Part shown: positions 36,640-64,000 of the stretch, piece after piece
Layout: every line of letters starts with the position of its first letter
Position numbering within the stretch: position 1 is the first letter of the stretch
Origin: Escarpia spicata
Lineage: Eukaryota; Annelida; Polychaeta; Sabellida; Siboglinidae
NCBI GenBank assembly: GCA_963995525.1
Contig: OZ023206.1
Span: 45,928,990-45,992,989, forward strand
Reading direction: 5' to 3'
Length of the DNA: 64,000 bases
Notes under the pieces: generated by a model
The model's input: only the letters and a program-made list of their open reading frames with translations
Told to the model about the DNA's origin: nothing
Databases searched by the model: none
Translations under genes and position numbers: made by a program

Positions 36640-38525
36640 TGACGGCAACAATAACACTGCACTGCCACAGCATGATCACGTACAATAGAATGGATCTACT
36701 GCGAATTGGACGTTCTATTGTTACTGGATGCTACCTTTCAATAGATACTTGTGCGGCACCACTTGGACCACTAGAACGCTTGAACAATCGGCGGACTCGC
36801 ATGGGGTGTAGGGCAGGGAGGTCAACACAAAAACCCATTCCTGTATTGATTACTCCTCGCTCCCCGTCATCGGTTATCGTGAGACGTGAAACCTACACAT
36901 CAAATTTGATTCGAGTTGACAGTGTATGTGACATGCCCCCTGTACGCCAAGTGTCTTTCTGCTTGTTGAATGCCAGATCGGTGTGTGGTGGGAATCAAAG
37001 GGGAAAGCGACCATCATATGTGACCTCATTGAGGGCAATGACCTAGACATACTCGCCATCACAAAGACGTAGTTGAGTGCTGATATCTCCGTCTCTACTG
37101 GTTGCATCACACCAGCTGGCTACCGACTTCGAAAGTACGGCACTGGTTGTGGTGTTGTAGTCGTCTACAAGTCTGGCTTCACAATGCGACAACTCGAGAT
37201 GCCGAAATCAAAGACATTCGAATCGATGTGTCTATATCTCAGCAATGGCACTCAATCTGTTCGTCTTCTTGTCGTCTCCGCCAAACACTAAGAATGGCTT
37301 TACAACTGCGGAATTTCTCCTAGAGTTTGGTGATTTGTTGGACACCATGTCGACGTATACGACAAACATGCTGATCACAGGTGATTTTAACTTCAACATG
37401 GACACCAGACAATGACACTAAGCTCTTTGAAAGCATCCTAAATACGGCAGATCATACACAGAACAAGGAAGTCCCGACGCATGTTGCGGGACATACCATT
37501 GAACTGCTTATAACGTGTTCATCTGATACGTTTCTGAACAATATAAGAACATACATTCCACACATTTCAGATCATTGCATCATTGCACAGTGAAACTCGT
37601 GACACCAAACATCCGGATAAAGACGACGCGTCGGAATTATCGACAGATCAATACCACTGCGAAATGTAACGAAATCCGATCGCTGCTACTGTCAAATCAT
37701 CTGTCTGATGTCATGAACTACGCTGTTGACATGTACAATGAAACCGTTGCGGCTATCATTGACAAGCAAGCACCGTTAAAGACCAGCATAGTGACTGTAC
37801 GACCACACACGTCGTGGTGTAATGATGACATACGATCACAAAAGTTTGTTTGACGACAGCAGGATAAAACATGGAGAAAATCTGGAATGGAGTCTGACAG
37901 GCTTGCGTTCTACCTGCAGCGCCAGCTCGTCACTTTGTCTGTGCACCATGCAAAACTTAAATAAAACACGATTCAAATTGTTGACGCATCTGGTGACCAG
38001 AAGCAGCTGTTCAAGATTGTTGCCAAGCTCCTACACACTGATAATGGCACACCACTACCGCCATGTGACTCGTCTGACACACTGGCAATGCGGTTCTCGG
38101 ATTATTTCTCAAAAAATATCTCGAAAATTCGGTCTGAACTGAATCAGTGTAAATGCGTCTGCTGAGAATGCACCGCAGACTGCATTTAAGCCAGCCACTG
38201 AGGCTGAAATTGGAATGCTGTTGGAGTAATCGCCAGTGGAATCTTGTGAACTTGATCCCATTCCGACATGGTTTCTTAGAAACTGTGCGCATGATGTTGT
38301 ACATGTGTGACAATTGTTAACCTGTCTCTGAGAACGGGGTAATGCCTTGTCACTAGAAGGAAGTGCACATCAGGCCAGTACTCAACAAACCGAGTCTAGG
38401 CAAAACCCTCTTGAATAAAATGTGTAAAATCTACCATATATATCGAAGACAATAGAACGTTTCGTTGCATCGAGATTGTCAGCTAACATGTCAGAGCACA
38501 ATCTCTGTGAGCCCTATCCCAGCGT
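36640..38525 (+). pseudogene. L2/CR1-like LINE relic, array copy 2 (3'-truncated)
   Basis: Near-identical to 31090-33005, including the same frame breaks and the same 3' end at an AT repeat. The two copies therefore arose by duplication of one already dead, already truncated element rather than by separate retrotransposition. It has its own differences, for example a stop in the 'KT-stop-LSAD' region at 37069. Confidence 0.72.
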
Positions 38526-38527
38526 TT

Positions 38528-38532
<5 letters not shown>

Positions 38533-38590
<58 letters not shown>
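38533..38590. repeat. (AT)n microsatellite ending LINE copy 2
   Basis: Nearly pure AT run at the same LINE breakpoint as 33014. Confidence 0.9.
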
Positions 38591-38593
<3 letters not shown>

Positions 38594-39758
38594 ATTACTA
38601 ATTACTCCTGTTCTTGCTGACTGGCCACGCGAATTGGATTATATATATAACATTGTTTTTTGTTGTTGTAATTCCACACCTAAACGCATCAACTGAATTG
38701 CTATTAAAACTGATTTACATAAATCATGAATTTAGCTTTGGGAACTGCTATGCAATTTCAAATCAAAAGCGAGAAGACGACAAAATCCGACACAATGCGA
38801 GTAGATAATGCGAGTAGATACAGAAATTCACCCATGCATAGCCAACCAATCACGACTGAAAGCTGAAATGGTGGGGAAATCCCCGCAGTATTTCAAAGCG
38901 CGTCAGCAACGTTAATTACTACGGAGAGGGTTATACGTTTAGCTGGCTGCCAGATCACAGTCGTCATCACGCGTGTTTTGGTGTAGCTATGCAAAATGAA
39001 TACCAGCCAGTAGTGTTCTGTTATAAGTGTGTGTGCGTTGGTGAGTGTGTGCATGTGCGCGCATATGCGTGTGTTTGCGTGGGTGTACATGTGCGCGTGC
39101 ATGTAAGTGTATTGACGTGTGCATGTGGACGCTTGTGCTTTAGCTTGTGTATGTTTCCTTGTGAATGAAACATCCACACAATTCACAACAGGTTGGGTGG
39201 ACGAATATGGTAATGCCATTTCCTGATAACGGACCGAACACTAATACGGAGGACGCGAATTTAACATGAATTTTGTAAAATAAATAAATGTACATTTCCG
39301 AAAAATAGTTAGTCACTTTTATAAATCGATATGTCATAATTTGCTATAAGAAATACCAAGAGAATAAACTAATAATAATTAACATTCTTGTGAATAATAT
39401 CACGAATCGATCAATGGCTTTGTCTACGGTGTCGCAAATTATAAGTAATTAAATGATGTTCTATGAAAAGGCAGCCGGCCAGCAAAAGGCGACAGCCAGC
39501 GATAAGAAGAACAAGTACACCCATGCGTGTCACAACAACACAGACTGAATGCTGAAAGGGCGGGACTAGTGTATTGAAGTGTGTCAACAGCCGTGCACTG
39601 CGAAGAGTGTTGGTACAATTATTTGTTTGTCGGAATGTCGGTTTGAAAGACTTCATCGTATATGTGTAGCACAGCAATCAGTACACAGCCGTTTTCATGT
39701 TTGTTTTTTTGTGCTTGCGCGCCCGTGTGTGTACGCGCGTGTCTTGTGCTCGCATGTG

Positions 39759-39784
39759 TTTAATACGTAATATTACGTATTAAA
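39759..39784. repeat. 26-bp perfect palindrome, second copy
   Basis: Identical to 35542-35567 and in the same position within array copy 3. In copy 1 only the right half remains (about 29530), beside the inserted LINE. Confidence 0.85.
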
Positions 39785-39989
39785 ATTCCACACCCCAAAT
39801 TCATCTACTAGTTGTATTACCATTGCCATCGATATAAACGATTTTAGCTTTAGAAGGAATCAAAGTGCAATTAATAAAAGATTAAACCTTTTACTGACTG
39901 TGTTATTTTCTTATTGCGATCATAGTATCTAGAGGAGGTAGTTATTTGATGACATGTTGTTCAGTTCACATGACTCTATGAATTAGTGT

Positions 39990-41790
39990 ATTGAAGTGTG
40001 TCATTACTGCATGCTACCTTTCAATAGATGCTTGTGCGGCACCACTTGGACCAATAGAACGCTTGAACAATCGGCGGACTCGCAGGGGGTGTAGGACAGG
40101 GAGGTCAACGCAAAAACCCATTCCTATACTGATTACTCCTCGCTCCCCGTCATCGGTTATCGTGAGACGTGAAACCTACACATCAAATTTGATTCGAGTT
40201 GACAGTGTATGTGACATGCCCCCTGTACGCCAAGTGTCTTTCTACTTGTTGAATGTCAGATCGGTGTGTGGCGGGAAGCAAAGGGGAAAGCTACCATCAT
40301 ATGTGACCTCATTGAGGGCAATGACCTAGACATACTCGCCATCACAAAGACGTGGCCGAGTGCTGATAACTCCGTCTCTACTGGTTGCATCACACCTGCT
40401 GGCTACCGACTACGAACGTACGGCACTGGTTGTGGTGTTGCAGTCGTCTACAAGTCTGGCTTCACAATGCTATAACTCGATATTCCGAAATCAAAGACAT
40501 TCGAATCGATGTGTCTATATCTCAGCAATGGCACTCAATCTGTTCGTCTTCTTGTCGTCTCCGCCAAACACTAAGAATGGCTTTACAACTGCGGAATTTC
40601 TCCTAGAGTTTGGTGATTTGTTGGACACCATGTCGACGTATACGTCAAACATGCTGATCACAGGTGATTTTAACTTCAACATGGACACCAGACAATGACA
40701 CCTAAGCTCTTTGAAAACATCCTAAATACGGCAGATCATACACAGCACGTGGAAGTCCCGACGCATGTTGCGGGACATACCATTGAACTGCTTATAACGC
40801 GTTCATCTGATACGTTTCTGAACAATATAAGAACATACATTCCACACATTTCAGACCATTGCATCATTGCACACTGAAACTCGTGACACCAAACATCCGG
40901 ATAACGACGACGCGTCGGAATTATCGACAGATCAATACCACTGCGAAATGTAACGAAATCCGATCGCTGCTACTGTCAAATCATCTGTCTGATGTCATGA
41001 ACTACGCTGTTGACATGTACAATGACGACGTGCTTATAACGCGTTCATCTGATACGTTTATGAACAATATAAGAACATACATTCCACACATGTCAGACCA
41101 CTCGGTAATTCATTGCACACTGCAACTCGTGAAACTACCAAATATCCGGGTAACGTATTCTCGGAAAAGATCTCGGAAATTCGGTCTGAGCTGAATGAGA
41201 ATGTCATCAGTGTAAATGCCTCTGATGATGACAAACTTTTAAAAGTTGAATGACTCAAAGTCACAAGTTATCGTCACAAGTTATCGTGCTCAGAATGTAC
41301 GAAATCTTGGTGTACAATTCGATGCCGAGAAGACGATGAAGACGTACGAGACTGCTATCTGTAGATCTGCAATTTTCCATCTCCGCAATATTGCAAGAAT
41401 AAGACGTTAGTTAACACGTGCAGCGACAGAACAAGTCATACTTGCGTTTATCACCAGCAGACTTGACGTTGGCAATACAGTACTCCACCGACTGCCTATG
41501 AAACAACTCGAACGGCTGCAGAGAGTACAAAACTGGGCGGCCCGCCTTGTCAACGGCGCCAAGAAGTTCTGTCATGTCACACCTCTATTGATCAAGTTAC
41601 GCAAGCTGCCGATAGCAGTTAGAGTAGTGTATAATATACTTGTACTCACGCACCGAGCACTGACTGGCTGTGCACCACAGTATATCACCAAATGTGTGGA
41701 CCGACGACAGCCAACTCGATTGCTGCGCTCCAGTGAACACAATCATTTATGTGTACCACGTGCAGCGCGTCGCTGGGGTGACAGGTAATC
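39990..41790 (+). pseudogene. L2/CR1-like LINE relic, array copy 3 (internal deletion and duplication)
   Basis: The endonuclease part (40266-40880) is as in copies 1-2. At about 41030 the sequence repeats the LITRSSDTF block already seen at 40790, then jumps to the C-terminal RT region: LERLQRVQNWAARLVNGAK, LPIAVRVVYNILVLTHRAL and APQYITKCVD (41498-41788). The central RT, with its catalytic motifs, is deleted. It ends 160 nt before the CLCA start codon. Confidence 0.72.
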
Positions 41791-41950
41791 GTGCGTGTCA
41801 TTCGTCCACACCAACAAGGAAGTTTTATTGATTATATAAATATGTGTATTACCAAGCGTGTGTTCAGTAGATAATCTTACTGCGAACGTATGCAGTTCGA
41901 GATTTGACCAGTCGGATCTGCTACTGGGAACCTCCGTGGCCGTACGTACC

Positions 41951-60722
<18,772 letters not shown>

Positions 60723-60724
<2 letters not shown>

Positions 60725-60962
60725 GAAAGGCACTCTGAAGGAGAATCACCCAGCAATAACTACTGCGAGTCACACACCAACGACTACACCGCATTGCCGC
60801 ATTCCATACCCAATGGGACCACAATACGTCCGTAGTTCATCAAAATGTTACCTTCCACAAACGAATCCTTATCAACAGCGACAATACGAAGATCCACCGC
60901 ATCAGCGAAGAGATTATAATGGTGAAGGTTTCTTCGAACCGAAGCCAGATTATTATCATTAG
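60723..60962 (+). other. Out-of-frame conserved CLCA cytoplasmic tail
   Basis: In the +1 frame relative to the membrane segment, sequence is open from before the annotated stop to TAG at 60960-60962. The predicted tail is rich in Tyr, Gln and Pro. Its GP...R.S...Y...QQR.Y..P...YNG...EP spacing is shared with the tail encoded at about 22834-22962 in the paralogous last exon. This suggests a real tail displaced by a one-base frame change, a read error or an unseen splice. Treat as a probable former or alternative C-terminus. Confidence 0.5.
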
Positions 60963-61111
60963 GTGCCGGTTAACGTTGAGCTGGGTGAGGATATACGCTA
61001 CACAATGATATGCCATTCTGATGAAGCAAAACATTATAACATGTTATTCCTATGAAACAAAACACGTGCTATTTTATATGCCACGACGATGTACATGAAA
61101 TATTATACATG

Positions 61112-61129
<18 letters not shown>

Positions 61130-61202
<73 letters not shown>

Positions 61203-61220
61203 GTGTGTGTGTGTGTGTGT
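61130..61220. repeat. (AT)n-(GT)n microsatellite in or after the CLCA 3' region
   Basis: A short AT run (61113-61127) is followed by about 43 GT units with one interruption. Confidence 0.92.
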
Positions 61221-61570
61221 ACAGGCACCTATATTTTTATTATGGAATGCTACAGCACATCTCAATTCCCACTGCATTATATGTGTTAATGTGTCATCAT
61301 ATTGATGCAATACCATGTCGTATGAACATTTAACGCACTATACATAGTTATGTACAAATTATATTTACCGGGTAATGTGTTACGTATAATAGATACTTTT
61401 AAAGTTGCTCAGTACTGTTAGAGAGTGATCCGAATTGGGTGTGTCTCCATTTGTTTATTAAGGTGGTGTATCTAGCGAACTACTATAGTTATGCAGCACT
61501 TACATTGTAGAAATAACTAGCCATTTGTATATATTTATATCAGGTAACGGGCATCTAGCTGAACTAGTGT

Positions 61571-61576
61571 AATAAA
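61571..61576 (+). terminator. Candidate poly(A) signal for CLCA
   Basis: This is the first AATAAA hexamer I see downstream of the CLCA stop, about 850 nt after it and beyond a GT microsatellite. Assignment is by position only. Confidence 0.35.
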
Positions 61577-61799
61577 GTACTCCAGTTGCACATAGGTTGT
61601 GTGGTAATATTTAGCCAACTGTGTGTAATTATTCAAGTTGACGAGCATCTAAGTTTGCATAAACATTTACCATCGATAGCCAAGTATATTAGCAAAGGCA
61701 CAAATAAAGTTCGTTTCTGTATGATAATGTTTTGCATTTTTGTGAGCTTATTTGGTATAAAAGGCAAGCGCAATTGTATCCATGAATGCATACATGGAT

Positions 61800-61985
61800 G
61801 TATGCATACACGCATACACGCATGCACGCATGCACGTACGCACGCATGCACGCACACACGCACACACGCACGCACGCACGCACACACGCACACACGCACA
61901 CACGCACACACGCACACACGCACACACGCACACACGCACACACGCACACACGCACACACGCACACACGCATACACGCATACACAC
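61800..61985. repeat. Octamer microsatellite (CACACACG)n
   Basis: About 14 units of an 8-bp repeat, the reverse complement of the GTGTGCGT array in CLCA intron 2, flanked by tetranucleotide (GCAC/CATA)-rich sequence. Confidence 0.9.
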
Positions 61986-62089
61986 ATACACACATACAAG
62001 TTATACATACGTACATACGTACACACCTACATACGTGCATACCTGTGTACGTGTATGCATGGGAACATAGATCGCCGCAGTAGCGGCAT

Positions 62090-62885
62090 CTAACAAGTGG
62101 AATCTTTGAATTGTGGATAATACTACAGGGAAACGTAGCGAAAGTGTGACGTCAATTTTGCAAGCCATTGTGAATCCCTCGAGATCGTAAATGCCACCCC
62201 ACATAATGACGGTTGTGATATTGCATTGAACTAATACAATTACTTCATATAACGGACTTTGTCCACTTATGATATCACCCATTTAATGATGTCTAAATCC
62301 TCTCAAACGTATTCTCATAGGCCCAACAAATCGCGAGTATTATGCTATGTTTTACATACCATGTTATGGTCGCATCTATCCTCATTTCCACATACCCAAA
62401 TTGTGGAGCTATCAACATATCAGACGCGCCAACAAACCACAACGTTACGTCATTGTGCAGCGACGTGTGACGGAGTGGACACATTACTTGGCCGGCCTCC
62501 ATGTTCTACGCCACAGTGAAGCTTGTGAAACACGCAGAAGCCCTGTATTTATGTTTGACAGGCACACTATGTGGTTTGTAAGCGGATCATCACATTTTGA
62601 CAACAAGCCAAGGACGGCTTCACCCAGGTTCACGTTTAGTGTCAGGCCGTCATTTCGATAACAACGCATTTCCCGACTTGCTGGCGTGTTGACAGGGAAA
62701 ATATTTTTACGAAAAAAATCTGACATAAGACTTCCTGATATGAAATCACATCATAGTTGATATTTTCTAATTGAAATGAGTTGCTACCTGCGCTTGTGCA
62801 GTATCGAAACACTCAAACTGAGCCGAGGTGCATGACGCTAGTTAGCACCTATATGAAGAAGTAAACGTCCACGTAACGCAATGAC
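62090..62885. other. Gene-free stretch before the terminal minisatellite
   Basis: Open frames at 62259-62661 show no recognisable motif. I see no gene or RNA here. Confidence 0.5.
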
Positions 62886-62889
62886 ACCT

Positions 62890-63255
62890 TTGTTACTGAC
62901 ACGTTGTCTAGATAACGGGCTGGCGAGGACACACTGGCATGCACATCGTCGTCTTAACAGGCATGTTAACATACTAGCCATCACGTTGTCAGCATGGCCG
63001 TCACGATGTCAGCCTGACCGGCGTGTTTTGAATCTGGCAGGCACATTTTCATCCTGGCAATCACGTTGTCGTCATGGCGGCCACATTGTCATCCTGACCG
63101 TCACGTTGTCATCCTGGTCGTCACGTTGTCAGCATGGCCGTCACGTTGTCATGCTAGCCAACACGATGTCAGCCTTACCTTTACGTTGTGAGTCTTGCAG
63201 GCACTTTGTCAGAAGCCTGACAGACATATTATCATTCTGGCCGTTACGTTGGTCA
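62890..63255. repeat. ~20-bp minisatellite (GTCACGTTGTCATCCTGGCC type)
   Basis: About 17 degenerate tandem units built on CACGTTGTC-A-CCTGGC-GT run directly into the right direct repeat. Related units occur at 5000-5230 and at 120-430. The open frame over the array is a by-product of the unit length, not a gene. Confidence 0.8.
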
Positions 63256-63261
63256 TGCGAC

Positions 63262-63913
63262 TGACCAATCCTTTTGTCTTGATGCGCTGCTGAACTTGGT
63301 TTCCTAGGATTTAGGCGCAATATAAGTTATCATATTATTATTATTTTTAGATTGAAGGAGGGGGTGACATATTATCAGCCTAAACGTCACGTTGTATTCT
63401 GGCAAGCCCGTTGTCGGCATGACAGGTAGGCGTTTTTTTTCACGACCGTTAAATTGTCAGGCTAGCAGGTAAATTGACGGAAGGACAGCCACGTCGTTAG
63501 CCTAACAGGCAGTTTGCCCTTCTGGATAACACGTTGACAGGTTATGGCATTGGTTATCATGGTTGGATGGGTGGACATTCATGTTCTGTTATTGTCAGAC
63601 ACGCTGTTCTGCTGGTAGGCACGTAGTCAGACTGGCTGGCTGTCAGGTACGGTGTCAGAATGGCTCAAACGTTGTCTTGCTCACAAAGACTTTATCAGAC
63701 CTGTTCAAAAATACGTGTTGTGATCATCGACCGAAAGTTAGTCAGTTTAACTATCATATTAAATTATAATTCTGCCATACTTAACAGGTATGTCTGCAGC
63801 GAGTAACCTAACTGTCTCTCACATATAACCCACACACGCCACATAGTTGTAAACCGGAGCGTTCACGCAGACACACACGAACACACAGGCACGCACGCAC
63901 GCGAGCGCGCACA

Positions 63914-63965
<52 letters not shown>

Positions 63966-64000
63966 CTGGACGACTTCATATAACTTACAATACATCATAA
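63262..64000. repeat. Right copy of the direct repeat that opens the window
   Basis: It begins TGACCAATCCTTTTGTCTTG, identical to base 1, and stays collinear to the window end. It shows scattered substitutions (for example the bases corresponding to 293, 369 and 409), one fewer T near 63440, and a longer CA tract. It probably marks the start of a further duplicated unit. Confidence 0.9.

Larger units (their letters stand above)
34570..38770 (+). repeat. Composite repeat array, copy 2
   Basis: Block a (34580-34950) joins block c (34970-35400) directly, without block b. A ~160-bp segment and a 26-bp palindrome then lead to block d (35560-36640), LINE block e (36640-38520), an AT repeat and the start of block b (38590-38760). 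It lacks the inserted LINE and the expanded minisatellite of copy 1. Confidence 0.8.
38780..41790 (+). repeat. Composite repeat array, copy 3 (shortened)
   Basis: Blocks a (38790-39170), c (39190-39600), the palindrome junction (39759-39784) and the start of d (to about 39985), then a jump straight into LINE block e (39990-41790). This copy keeps the extreme C-terminal RT region missing from copies 1 and 2. Confidence 0.8.

Noticed and set aside
41858..41950. Upstream in-frame ATG as the CLCA start
   Set aside because: It would place 31 polar residues before the signal peptide; the paralogue at 5867 also starts at the signal peptide.
62881..63264. Open frame of 127 codons with repeated 'HVV/TLS' blocks
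   Set aside because: It follows a ~20-bp minisatellite; there is no protein-like composition or start context.

Overview
This is a window of an animal genome: split genes with GT-AG introns, very dense CA/GT, AT and TC microsatellites, and several degenerate retroelements. The only convincing cellular gene is a complete, same-strand calcium-activated chloride channel regulator (CLCA) gene at 41,951-60,724. I resolve it into 14 exons whose phases all close, giving 1,081 codons. The gene content and retroelement families fit a marine invertebrate. An amphioxus-like chordate is my best guess, but the sequence alone does not prove it.

Layout. 1-5,660: degenerate satellite and CA repeats, a ~1.2 kb inverted repeat and a decayed copy of a CLCA first exon. 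5,867-6,046: a well-kept CLCA first exon. 8,200-10,480 (minus): a broken gene of a multicopy unknown family, probably mobile. 11,757-18,658 (minus): a Ty3/gypsy-type LTR retrotransposon with a large integrase deletion. 19,024-19,367 (minus): a possible Cys-rich terminal exon. 22,328-22,962: a CLCA last exon with a frame break. I find no CLCA middle exons between 6 and 22 kb, so this looks like a gutted paralogue. 25.5-41.8 kb: three tandem copies of a composite repeat carrying 3'-truncated or internally deleted LINEs (L2/CR1-like endonuclease and reverse transcriptase); copy 1 also carries a second LINE. 41.95-60.7 kb: the intact CLCA gene. Intron 1 holds a pyrimidine-rich minisatellite, introns 2-4 hold long microsatellites, and intron 12 holds a second, sense-oriented Ty3/gypsy-type element (53,421-58,710). 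61-64 kb: microsatellites, a ~20-bp minisatellite, then a ~740-base near-copy of the start of the window.

The window therefore looks like roughly one unit of a duplicated CLCA locus. It contains one intact gene and the remains of at least one more, and the ends of the unit are marked by a direct repeat about 63.26 kb apart. The predicted CLCA protein has a signal peptide, an HExxH metalloprotease-like N-terminal domain, a VWA domain with a complete MIDAS motif, a beta-rich region, a fibronectin-III-like segment, a Thr-rich repeated stalk and one C-terminal membrane segment. No new multi-gene system is evident. The points most worth following are the frame-shifted but conserved CLCA tail, the gutted paralogue, the 63-kb direct repeat and the layered history of the LINE array.
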